From JAGNXB01 sp942490895 (lineage in GTDB: Bacteria; Bacteroidota; Bacteroidia; Chitinophagales; Saprospiraceae): a DNA stretch of 64,000 nucleotides. This document shows positions 34,909-43,421 of the stretch, piece by piece (position 1 is the first letter of the stretch; each line of letters starts with the position of its first letter). The stretch covers positions 1 through 64,000 of the forward strand of contig CALNZC010000052.1 of the NCBI GenBank assembly GCA_942490895.1, read 5' to 3'. Both the position numbers and the translations under genes were made by a program. The notes below the pieces were generated by a model. The model was given only the letters and a program-made list of their open reading frames with translations, did no database searches and had not been told where the DNA came from.

Positions 34909-34948
34909 AGTTGCACTGCATCATTATTTCATCTAGAACATAAAGTAT

Positions 34949-35350
34949 ATGGACGCTGGTACAATCAACAATCCCTGGAAACTGACCACCCCACCCGGCT
35001 CGTCTGCGTATGAAATGTATCGGGATGAAAAAGATGGTTTGGACGTCATTGTCTGCGTTGTCGGAAAAACCAAACTGTTGTACAATGCTCGATGTATTGA
35101 AGATCTACATGCTATGTTGAAAGCACACGGTGATTGGATGGACATGGGCGGATGCGATGAACAAAAGCCTGCAAAGGAAGGCACTGTGGAAGCATGGGGC
35201 CGATCAGAGAACAATCCTGTCGGAGGTTGGTATGGATTAAAAAAGGGACCAAGAGGACGATTTGGGGTGTACCTTCCTCCCTTGATGGAACTCCTCGGGC
35301 TGGCAGAAATCACCCATGAGAAGCGTAACAACAAAATGCGCGCAATTTAA
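34949..35350 (+). CDS. Conserved small cytosolic protein
   Basis: A 133-residue protein rich in invariant-looking motifs: PWKLTTPPGSSAYEMYRDE, VVGKTKLLYNARCIEDLHAMLK, HGDWMDMGG, DEQKPAKEGTVEAWGRS and NPVGGWYGLKKGPRGRFG. I recognise it as a widely conserved bacterial family (I believe DUF6855) of unknown function. There is no signal peptide. It probably has its own promoter and is unrelated to the secreted neighbours. Confidence 0.7.
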   Translation: MDAGTINNPWKLTTPPGSSAYEMYRDEKDGLDVIVCVVGKTKLLYNARCIEDLHAMLKAHGDWMDMGGCDEQKPAKEGTVEAWGRSENNPVGGWYGLKKGPRGRFGVYLPPLMELLGLAEITHEKRNNKMRAI

Positions 35351-35383
35351 AACCGACTTCTTCTGAAGCAGCAAATCAACTGC

Positions 35384-36376
35384 ATGAAACAGTTTTTCAC
35401 TTTTATCATGGTATCTGTTTTATGCGGATTGAGCCAGGCACAAACGACCGGTAGCTTCCAGCAGACCATCACCTTTGATCAACCGGATTATTCCTTTACA
35501 CGCATTCTGTATTTTCACGTGCCCGAAGACTACGATGCAAACAAGGCCTATCCACTCGTGGTTGGATTCAGAGGGGGGCCACATGCCAATGCAGGACAGT
35601 TTCGAGATCAGCTTTCCTTCTTGTCTGATAGTTTGGATGCCATTATTCTGTGTCCCGAAAATTCGGGTCACTTCTGGAATCAGGAGGGCCTGACCAAACA
35701 ACTCTTCCGTTATTCTGTGGATACCACCATGGCGCAATACTCCATCGACACCAACTTCATCTACCTCACCGGACTGTCCTATGGTGGCCGTCATTCTGTC
35801 ATTGTATCCATGGATACTGACAACGGTCCTATTCCCAAACTGAGAGGGGTTATTCCTTTTGCAGCCGGGTCTGACAGTCAGCTGGAACCGGATTATCTTG
35901 ACATCCAGGATTTTCCTCCTGCCTGCATATGTATTGGCCTTGACGACAGTCAGAATTTTATCAATGTATCCAATACCATTCACAATGACATCCAGTCAAA
36001 CGGAGGCACTTCTTTCCTGAATGAAATTCCCGGAGTGGGTCATACGGTGGCCTTTCCGACCTATCCCCAGGAAATGATGAAGTGTATGAACTTCATTGAA
36101 GACTTTCACCAATCCACTGCGATCAATGACCATAGTGGATTTGCCGGGACTCTGACGATTACTCCGAATCCGGCATCCACCCAGATCACTCTTTTCGGGC
36201 CTGACCCTGGTGCAGTGAAACGAATTGAAATCTTGACCATATCCGGGCAGGTGATCAAAACGATAAAAGGATACACCGCAGTGATCCCCGTGGACCAGTT
36301 CCTCGCAGGGATATATTGGGTCAGACTGACTACCCTGTCAGGCTCTGTCATTCAATCTTTTATTATTCAGGAATAA
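35384..36376 (+). CDS. T9SS-exported alpha/beta hydrolase
   Basis: A 330-residue protein with a signal peptide (1-19). The esterase domain (about 30-245) is of the PHB-depolymerase/feruloyl-esterase kind: PLVVGFRGGPH (oxyanion region), nucleophile elbow GLSYGG, the acid in CIGLDDSQ and the catalytic His in PGVGHT. The type A sorting domain begins at LTITPNPASTQ (about 262). It is predicted to hydrolyse an ester outside the cell; the substrate is unknown. Confidence 0.82.
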   Translation: MKQFFTFIMVSVLCGLSQAQTTGSFQQTITFDQPDYSFTRILYFHVPEDYDANKAYPLVVGFRGGPHANAGQFRDQLSFLSDSLDAIILCPENSGHFWNQEGLTKQLFRYSVDTTMAQYSIDTNFIYLTGLSYGGRHSVIVSMDTDNGPIPKLRGVIPFAAGSDSQLEPDYLDIQDFPPACICIGLDDSQNFINVSNTIHNDIQSNGGTSFLNEIPGVGHTVAFPTYPQEMMKCMNFIEDFHQSTAINDHSGFAGTLTITPNPASTQITLFGPDPGAVKRIEILTISGQVIKTIKGYTAVIPVDQFLAGIYWVRLTTLSGSVIQSFIIQE

Positions 36377-36422
36377 GCATTCATCCCACCCTTCCTGGTT
36401 GGACAAATAACCACTCTGCAGA

Positions 36423-36735
36423 TTGACTATTGATGAATTTCGTGTTTTAGCACTTGGCTATCCGGATGCCATTGAATCTCCCTCATTTTGATCGGGCCTC
36501 CTTTCGTATCCAGAAAAAAATCTTTGCAACGTTGTTAAAAGAACAGAATCTGGTTTGCCTGATGCTGACACCAGAAGATCAAGATGTATTTGTGACTTTG
36601 GGTAAGTCCGCTGTTTACCCGGTGCCGAATAAATGGGGGAAGAAGGGAGCGACCTATGTCGATCTGGAAATGGCCAAAGATGCACTTCTGAAAGACGCCT
36701 TACTCTGCGCATACAATAACAAGGCATCCAGATGA
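36423..36735 (+). pseudogene. MmcQ/YjbR-family protein, frameshifted near N-terminus
   Basis: From TTG 36423 the frame reads TIDEFRVLALGYPDAIESP. At the CCC run 36480-36482 the coding frame moves by one and continues HFDRASFRIQKKIFATLL, with PVPNKWGKKGATYVDLE near the end. Removing one C joins them into the standard MmcQ/YjbR layout of about 103 residues. The family is a small DNA-binding-like (CyaY-fold) protein of unclear role. The shorter frame starting at 36454 or 36466 would lack the first helix. Confidence 0.7.
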
Positions 36736-36850
36736 TCAGCACACCTGTCCAGGCCGGGTTGAACCAGGTTAGACAGATTGAAGACAAATCTGCTGTATTT
36801 ACACCCATTTATTCGATTATTATTTAATTTCAGAAGTAAATGACAGCCGT

Positions 36851-37777
36851 ATGAGAGTCCTCACTTTATTCCTGCTTTTACTGTGCACATTGAATGCCCG
36901 CAGCCAATCCTGCTTCCCTGTAGGCACCTATTATGAGGGTACTTTTTTCTCACCTACATCCGGCATGGGCGTCTGGCATCAGTCCTTTGGTGTCGATACC
37001 ATCGTCAATGGATTGGTTTGTCAAAAAGCGTCCTATTTCCACAAGGAAAACCCGCCTAAAAATTTTGAATCTCATAAAACACATGTCTACTATTCCGATG
37101 GAGACTATCTATTTCTTCTCGATCCACAGACCGATAAGTTAGAACCGATCTATCCGTGGCACCCCTCTCCGGGAGACACCCTCCCACAACCCACAGAATG
37201 GATGTATTTTAATAACGAATTCGAGAATTGGGTCCTCGATACGTTTCATGTCAATATATTCAGCAAATCGGAGTTCGCCTATCGAATCGTGGTCGAATGC
37301 TCAAATGACAACGACCTGTATTATGATACGGTAACGGTCATTCCCCGGATAGGGACCTTTCCTTTTTTCGGGAAGGAACTCCCTTTTTTCAGAATCCCTT
37401 CTTGCAGTTTGTTTGATGGTCGTTTTTATACATTAGAGTGTGCCCTCATTCCTGATTTTGGCCTTTATGGGGATAGTCTAATGTGTGGTCATCTCATCAA
37501 CAGCATCGAGGTGCCAAAAACCGTTGAAATTACCATCCTTCCTAATCCCGTGTCGGGTGTATTACACGTCCGCGGCATTGGTATTGATCATCACATCCAA
37601 AAATACCAGATTGTCAGCCCGACCGGTCAGGTTTGCCAGGAGGATAACATTTGGCCCGACAATGATCAAATCACATTGTCTCCCCTCCCCGCAGGCTGCT
37701 ACCACATCTTGCTTTGGGGGGATCGGGGTCTCCTGCCTGGTATGGTCGATTTGTCAAATTATAACTATCCGGAATGA
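36851..37777 (+). CDS. T9SS-exported protein, paralogue A
   Basis: A 308-residue protein with a signal peptide (1-19, ending RSQ). The body (about 20-225) begins SCFPVGTYYEG and has the motifs DTFHVNIF, DTVTVIPRIGTFPFF and SCSLFDGRFYTLECALIPDFGLYGD. The type A sorting domain starts ITILPNPVSGV. The same motifs recur in the next gene, with which it overlaps by 4 bases. No known domain is recognisable. The pair is a Bacteroidota-specific surface family by appearance. Confidence 0.75.
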   Translation: MRVLTLFLLLLCTLNARSQSCFPVGTYYEGTFFSPTSGMGVWHQSFGVDTIVNGLVCQKASYFHKENPPKNFESHKTHVYYSDGDYLFLLDPQTDKLEPIYPWHPSPGDTLPQPTEWMYFNNEFENWVLDTFHVNIFSKSEFAYRIVVECSNDNDLYYDTVTVIPRIGTFPFFGKELPFFRIPSCSLFDGRFYTLECALIPDFGLYGDSLMCGHLINSIEVPKTVEITILPNPVSGVLHVRGIGIDHHIQKYQIVSPTGQVCQEDNIWPDNDQITLSPLPAGCYHILLWGDRGLLPGMVDLSNYNYPE

Positions 37778-38793
37778 AAACGCCCGCCAGTACCATTCAT
37801 TCTTCCTTCTCCTTTACCACTTGTTCGAGCGGGACATGGAAAAAATCAATGCGTCCAAACTTCACGGCAATGCGTCGGGGAGTGGTCTGTTTAATATTGT
37901 CCATGTACATGATGATTCAACCGGGGTATTCACAGTCTTGTTTCCCGATTGGCTCCGCCTGGTCTGGAAATTTTAGTGGGTTCAGTGGTGCTGGAATCTG
38001 GCAAATGACAGCAGGTGAGGACGCTTGGATCAAGGGAATCCTTTGTCAGTCAGTTGTCTACCGTGACTCGTCCTGGAATCCCTTGGGACAGAATAGTAAA
38101 ATCACCCGATATTACTATAACGATGGTGAATTTCTTTATACCGTTCAGGCAAATAATGGGACCAAAAATGTGCTGTATCGTCAATACCATGTGCCAGGTG
38201 ACACTGTCCTGATCCCGGAACTCTGGCAGGGCTTTGGTGTAGATATTTTCGGGGTAGTCCTGGATACCTTTTCGGTCAGCCTCATCGATTCAAGTTGGTT
38301 CGCCTATACCATTGAATGGTCCTGTGCTTGGGAATCGAATATCACCCTGGACACCATCACTGTTATCCCCGGATTTGGTTGGTGGCCATGGTTTTCTCTT
38401 GGCGTCCCTCTCGGCTATATGCCGAGTTGTGGCCTCTTCGATGGAACCTACTACACCTTATCCTGCGCCTATGTGCCTGGTCTGGGCCTTTATGGTGACA
38501 GCCCGAGTTGTCAGGCTCTGGTCGATCTGACCGAACTTGTACAAGAAGATCAACATGTCACCATTCTCCCGAATCCGGCTTGGGGGTCCATACAGATAGT
38601 CGGACTACCTGACATTCGTCCCATGAGAGTTCAGATCCTGGACTTGTGGGGACGGTCCATCAGGGAAGTTGCTGACCTTCCATTTGATCTCACAATCTCA
38701 CTTGACGGCATTCCGGCGGGAACTTATCAACTCCTGATTTGGGACGGTCTCGCAACACGACCCTGGACAGGTCAATTCGTCAAAGTGGAATGA
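37774..38793 (+). CDS. T9SS-exported protein, paralogue B
   Basis: A 339-residue paralogue of the preceding gene (SQSCFPIGSAW, DTITVIPGFGWWPWF, SCGLFDGTYYTLSCAYVPGLGLYGD, sorting domain from VTILPNPAWGS). The ATG at 37774 overlaps the preceding stop (ATGA), which suggests coupling. The signal peptide itself, however, begins at an internal Met encoded at 37870 (MRRGVVCLILSMYMMIQPGYSQ), so the true start may be 37849 or 37870. The tail lacks the usual final Lys/Arg but ends FVKVE. Confidence 0.72.
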   Translation: MKTPASTIHSSFSFTTCSSGTWKKSMRPNFTAMRRGVVCLILSMYMMIQPGYSQSCFPIGSAWSGNFSGFSGAGIWQMTAGEDAWIKGILCQSVVYRDSSWNPLGQNSKITRYYYNDGEFLYTVQANNGTKNVLYRQYHVPGDTVLIPELWQGFGVDIFGVVLDTFSVSLIDSSWFAYTIEWSCAWESNITLDTITVIPGFGWWPWFSLGVPLGYMPSCGLFDGTYYTLSCAYVPGLGLYGDSPSCQALVDLTELVQEDQHVTILPNPAWGSIQIVGLPDIRPMRVQILDLWGRSIREVADLPFDLTISLDGIPAGTYQLLIWDGLATRPWTGQFVKVE

Positions 38794-38992
38794 TCCAATC
38801 CTCGATCTACTATAATTCCCTCTTAATGTGCAATTTCTCGAATGAGGAGTTTTTTTATAGATATCAGCTACTCATGTTTATTGCGTTTCAATGAAACAGA
38901 TAAAAGCATGAATGACGGGTATATAATTCTCATTTATAATCTACCCTCTGGGCTCTTTCACATTTTAATACAATTTGTTTATTTTTGTTTTC

Positions 38993-39442
38993 ATGGGCTC
39001 TTTCCGTCAAATCATCTATCACGTTGTATTGTCAACATATGGCCATGAACCTAGGTTGATATTAAATTACCCACAGGATTTATATGCATATATGGGTGGC
39101 ATTCTTCGTGAAAAACATTGCCATCCTCACGCCATTCATGGAGTGAAGGATCATATTCATCTTGTGTTCAATCTGCATCCTGCAATCGCCCTTTCCGGGT
39201 TGATCAAGGATATTAAATTGGCAACATCAAAATGGATGAAACAACAGGAGAGGGCCCCTCTTTTTAGAAATTGGTCTTCGGGTTATGGAGCGTTTACCTG
39301 TTCTGTAGGCGACTTGGATCGATTGATCCATTATGTACGAAATCAGGAAATCCACCATCAAAAGGAGTCGTTTATAGATGAGTATAAACGGTTGCTGACA
39401 GAACATCAAATACCCTTTGAAGAACAATACCTGATGGGATAA
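38993..39442 (+). mobile_element. tnpA: Y1 (IS200/RAYT-like) transposase
   Basis: A 149-residue HUH single-strand transposase. The HUH pair is in KDHIHLVFNLHP, and the catalytic tyrosine lies in the C-terminal helix LIHYVRNQEIHHQKESF. The N-terminal strand (IIYHVVLSTYGHEP) is normal. Start ATG 38993; the frame is open a few codons earlier. There is no tnpB and no IS200 end structure, and the gene is followed directly by tandem and palindromic repeats. This is the arrangement of REP-associated tyrosine transposases (RAYTs), which mobilise short palindromes. Confidence 0.82.
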
Positions 39443-39468
39443 TGCGACCGAAGTACGTCTGGCAGTTC

Positions 39469-40150
39469 TTCAACCCCTTCAGGGTTGATCCTTTGTAAAA
39501 TCACTACCCCGGGTTTCACCCGAGGCTATCTTATTGGACCCCTCCAGGGTCCTGATAGCAATTCATCTCGGACATCAGATGGGGTATTTCAGTGGCGATT
39601 TCAACTTAATACTCTTCAACCCCTGCTGGGTTGATCTCTTGGTGCATCATTTCTCCGGGTTGTACCCGAACATTCTATTGGACCCCTTCAGGGCCTTGAT
39701 AGCAATTCATCTCGGACATCAGATGGGGTATTGAACAGATGCTCCAGGCTTATTTCGTTTGAAATCCTTCAACGTTGATCCCTTGACGCATCAATTCCCC
39801 GGGTTGCACCCGGACATTCTATTGGACCCCTTCAGGGCCCTGATAGCAATTCATCTCGGACATCAGATGGGGTATTGAACAGATGCTCCAGTTTTATTTC
39901 GTTTGAAACCCTTCAGCGTTGATCCCTTGACGCATCAATTCCCCAGGTTGCACCCGGACATTCTATTGGACCCCTTCAGGGCCCTTATAGCAATTTATCT
40001 TAGACATCAGATGGGGTATTGAACGGATGCTCCAGGCTTATTTCGTTTGAAATCCTTCAACGTTGATCCCTTGACGCATCAATTCCCCGGGTTGCACCCG
40101 GACATTCTATTGGACCCCTTCAGGGCCCTGTTAGTAATTCATCTCAGACT
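39469..40150 (+). repeat. 144-bp tandem repeat array
   Basis: The segment GGACCCCTTCAGGGCC (first copy slightly changed) occurs at 39536, 39680, 39824, 39968 and 40112, exactly 144 bases apart. Each unit also holds GATAGCAATTCATCTCGGACATC in similar position, a CCCCGGGTTGCACCCGG near-palindrome and a TTGATCCCTTGACGCATC block. Units 2-5 differ at only a few bases; the first is the most diverged. No gene lies in the array; short open frames across it are by-products. Confidence 0.9.
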
Positions 40151-40233
40151 CAACCCTGTAAGGGTTGAAGATTATAGCCCCGGGTGAAACCCGGGGTTTA
40201 TGACAGGTCCCCATATCAACCCGGAAGGGGTTG
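40151..40233. repeat. REP-like palindrome cluster
   Basis: Three palindromes follow in a row: CAACCC-tgtaa-GGGTTG (40151-40167), CCCCGGGT-gaa-ACCCGGGG (40178-40196) and CAACCCGGAAGGGGTTG (40217-40233). The first two match the pair at 12533-12580. Confidence 0.75.
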
Positions 40234-40285
40234 AAGACCTCATTGCTCGTAGCTTGTTGCCAGGCTTTATATTGGTAAAAAGCAA

Positions 40286-40314
40286 ACAGGCTGCCCGTGA
40301 ACGGGACAGCCTGT
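40286..40314 (-). terminator. Terminator of the peroxidase gene
   Basis: On the minus strand ACAGGCTGTCCCGT pairs with ACGGGCAGCCTGT (one bulge) and is followed by TTTGCTTTTT. It lies 29 bases after the stop at 40343. Confidence 0.75.
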
Positions 40315-40342
40315 CTTGACGTCATAGGATTATAAAACGCGC

Positions 40343-43240
40343 TTACTCTTTCACGATCATACGCTGAGTGGCGGTACCATGAGCCGTGCTGACCTGATAG
40401 ATCAGCAAGCCGGTTGTTCCCAGTTCATTACGATTGATCGACAATTGATTGTATCCTTTGTAATAGTATCCGTTCCGCTGGAGAAGTTGACGGCCACTGA
40501 GGTCAAATACTGTCAGTAACACATCACCAGCTTCCGGCAAATCAAAGGAAACAATGGTTTCGCCATTAAACGGATTCGGTTGGTTGCCATACAGGACAAA
40601 CGGTTCTTTCGTTTCGTTGCTCACCTGATCCTTGCGGATCTTCAGCGTCACATCGGTGATATCAAAATTCTGACTGACCGCTTCAGGAACGATCAGACCG
40701 CTATTGATGTGAATGGCATTCTTTAACTCTCCTTTGCGCAGGGCTTTAAAGACCAGGGTCATTGTCTTTGCATTCGCATTCAAAACACCCGGCCAATCCG
40801 CGGCCAGCGCGATAGCACCAGACTTGGGAACATGATGATAATTCACACCTTCAGTCAAGGTGATCGCCTCCGTACGGATTTCATCCAACTGCAGAAGGCT
40901 CAAATCATATTGCAATGTGAATTGGAATCCAGCAAATCCGTCAATATTCGGAGACTGAAGGGTGACTTCAAATGTCTCTCCCGCATTCCAGTTGCGATCC
41001 AGAACTTCGAACACAAGCGGCTGGTTATTCCGGATCTCTGATTCGATCAGTCCGTTGAGCTTAACGGTTCCATTAAGGTCTCCGATCTTGATAGCCCGAA
41101 CATCAAATGCATGTGCATCCTCAAGTGGTTTGATCAACAATTCTGACGCCTGCTCCATTTCGGAAAATGGATCAGATGGGTCCGCGAAAATAAATGCATT
41201 ATTGACGAAAGCCCAGGGTTCCGTTCCGGCGAAGGTTGTTTCCGCACCAATCAGGACTTTTCTCATGGACAAGAGATCCGCAATACTGATATCTCCATTT
41301 GTGTTGACATCCGCCGCGATCAGTTGATAAGGTGAGGAGAGCAGGGGATCACCCGTCAGGTGTCTGCGCATGAGAATCAGATCGGCAATAGATAAACCAT
41401 TTTTATACGTATCCTCTTTCGTTGCGGATAAATGATAGCCGCGGCAGGTTTGCGTCGAACCAAACGTAAATTCTCCATCCTCATCTGATCCAGCCAATGC
41501 ATCATTGGCATATTCAGCTGACAAGGTAAACTCAACGTTCTGGAGGGGCTCTTCAGTCGTATTTGCTATTACAGCTCCACTGACTTCTACCTCAAACTCG
41601 GTAGCCTTACACATGTCATAATGGGACTCCATAATGAACAGGTTCTTTTGCAGAACGGTAATATTCGTATTCCGCATCACCACGTCATATAAGGTCGTCC
41701 CTTTGATGGCCGCTTTTTCTTCAGCGCTCAATTCCGCATCATTTTCAAAGTAGAAGCGATCACCATCCCGTAAAGCGGTAAACTGATCCTCCATCACTTG
41801 AATCAACGTTTCACCGAAGAGGCTGCCGGGAACCTTCTTTTCGACCAGATACCCCACCCATGGATCGATATTGTCGATATTGACATAGGCCACCTTCAGC
41901 AAGTTGGCCAATTCTTCATCTCCGGTCAATTCGAGAAATGAGGTATACTTTGGCAAACCGAAATCAGCGCGGGCGGTATTGAAGTCCGTAAGTCCGCGAT
42001 CGCGTCCACGTTGCATATTGATGGCTGCCAGATCCATGCCTCCAGAACCGGGTCCGCCGAATAGAAAATTGCGCACATCATCGACCACTTTTCCATCAAA
42101 TTCCTGTTGCATCTGGTGCGCCATCCCTTTCAAGAGAGGGTTGACACCGCCCGCATTTTTGATGGCTGCCGGGTTAAAAAAAGCATTCCGAAGGAGAATA
42201 TCCCCCTCGGGAATTGTGCCACCCAAGTTATTCGAGCGATGCAGGTTACTGCTCAAGAGGGTGTGACCGAGGCGATAGGCCGCAGCTGAGAAAATATTAA
42301 AGATGCCCGGATCCAGATTTGGATTGTAGCCGGTGTACGGTGGCAAATTCACGCCGAGTGTAGGCAAAAACTCTTCATTGGTAATCACCTGAAGGATACC
42401 CCCTACAATCTTACGGGCATGTTGATAGATCTGCTCATCCGTCCAGTCCGGGTGGTCCCGTTTGATCAAATCACACTGATGATTGTGTTCGCGAACAAAC
42501 ACGGTGTGCAATGCCGTCAGGAAAATATTCTCATTGGTTCGAATATCGCCACCGACAAAAAGCTTGCTGAATTGCTGGGTCGCATTTTCCAGGATGGGTG
42601 CTGATGGGTCCTGCGGACTATCCAGCTCTCCATCAATGGTATTGTAGGGAAGCAGATTACCTGAAGACACTTTCATCTTCCCATCCTGATAGGAACGCAA
42701 CCAGGCAGCATGTAATGAATCAGATCCATAGACAGCTGAGGCATCTACAAAGGCGGTGATCTCATTTGCATATTGTCTTGGATTACCTACATCTGTCCCG
42801 GTACCCGGAATCGCTGCAGAGCGAGTCATCGGAATAAACGCATTGGGAAATGCACCTCCCGGATTAAAGACCTCGTCCGGGAAATTGATGGTGATCGGTA
42901 AAAACTCAGTGCTGTTCGTAAACACCAAGGTGATATCATGGTCGACAAACTGACCGAATGCCCATACATAGTCACTGAGCTTTCCAGCACTGAACAGATC
43001 AGAATTTTGGTCCATCAGATAATTGGAGATCAACCTGGCATTGGCCCGATTGCCACCGGCTGGCGAGCTAAATCCATTCCCAAATGCTACCGTCGTGCGA
43101 GTTAGCAACGGCGTATGAACGGCACCCCATTCAGGATGATCGACATTGTTACCCCACCCGGAAAAGGTGCGGTAGTCTTGCGCTTCAGAGATCAGCGCAA
43201 TGGAAAGGAAGAGGCATACAAGAGTTACTATCCTGTTCAT
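40343..43240 (-). CDS. T9SS-exported haem peroxidase with dockerin- and cohesin-like modules
   Basis: A 965-residue protein with a signal peptide (1-20). Residues about 30-555 are an animal-type (peroxinectin/myeloperoxidase) haem peroxidase. FGQFVDHDITL holds the distal His and AYRLGHTLLSSN the proximal His; INMQRGRDRGL is conserved. A dockerin-like pair of calcium loops follows (NGLSIADLILMRRHLTG and DVNTNGDISIADLLSMRKVL, about 635-690), then a cohesin-like beta domain (AGFQFTLQYDLSLLQLDEI, about 775-860). The type A sorting domain starts at YGNQPNPFNGE (about 885). It is predicted to use hydrogen peroxide outside the cell. A -7 box lies at 43313. Confidence 0.85.
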   Translation of the reverse strand: MNRIVTLVCLFLSIALISEAQDYRTFSGWGNNVDHPEWGAVHTPLLTRTTVAFGNGFSSPAGGNRANARLISNYLMDQNSDLFSAGKLSDYVWAFGQFVDHDITLVFTNSTEFLPITINFPDEVFNPGGAFPNAFIPMTRSAAIPGTGTDVGNPRQYANEITAFVDASAVYGSDSLHAAWLRSYQDGKMKVSSGNLLPYNTIDGELDSPQDPSAPILENATQQFSKLFVGGDIRTNENIFLTALHTVFVREHNHQCDLIKRDHPDWTDEQIYQHARKIVGGILQVITNEEFLPTLGVNLPPYTGYNPNLDPGIFNIFSAAAYRLGHTLLSSNLHRSNNLGGTIPEGDILLRNAFFNPAAIKNAGGVNPLLKGMAHQMQQEFDGKVVDDVRNFLFGGPGSGGMDLAAINMQRGRDRGLTDFNTARADFGLPKYTSFLELTGDEELANLLKVAYVNIDNIDPWVGYLVEKKVPGSLFGETLIQVMEDQFTALRDGDRFYFENDAELSAEEKAAIKGTTLYDVVMRNTNITVLQKNLFIMESHYDMCKATEFEVEVSGAVIANTTEEPLQNVEFTLSAEYANDALAGSDEDGEFTFGSTQTCRGYHLSATKEDTYKNGLSIADLILMRRHLTGDPLLSSPYQLIAADVNTNGDISIADLLSMRKVLIGAETTFAGTEPWAFVNNAFIFADPSDPFSEMEQASELLIKPLEDAHAFDVRAIKIGDLNGTVKLNGLIESEIRNNQPLVFEVLDRNWNAGETFEVTLQSPNIDGFAGFQFTLQYDLSLLQLDEIRTEAITLTEGVNYHHVPKSGAIALAADWPGVLNANAKTMTLVFKALRKGELKNAIHINSGLIVPEAVSQNFDITDVTLKIRKDQVSNETKEPFVLYGNQPNPFNGETIVSFDLPEAGDVLLTVFDLSGRQLLQRNGYYYKGYNQLSINRNELGTTGLLIYQVSTAHGTATQRMIVKE

Positions 43241-43312
43241 GGGAACATGATTGATTCGGTGATTAAATCAGTCTTCGGGATAGTTTCGGGGTTGTCCTGG
43301 GATGGACGTAGG

Positions 43313-43320
43313 CAAAGCTA
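43313..43320 (-). promoter_or_regulatory. -7 box of the peroxidase gene
   Basis: The minus strand reads TAGCTTTG, a full match to TAnnTTTG, 73 bases before the ATG at 43240. Confidence 0.45.
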
Positions 43321-43421
43321 ACCCGTTTTTATGGGAATTTCACCATAGACAAACCAGAATCATCCCGATAAAGGGTGGTCAATGCCTATTCATAGAAATT
43401 TTCGTGCCAATCCGCAGTGGT

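Noticed and set aside
39534..39734. ORF across the 144-bp array
   Set aside because: Its repeated peptide (AIHLGHQMGY) only reflects the DNA repeat; 144 is a multiple of three, so the frame stays open by chance.
39469..40150. CRISPR array
   Set aside because: The repeat unit is 144 bases with no unique spacers and there are no cas genes.
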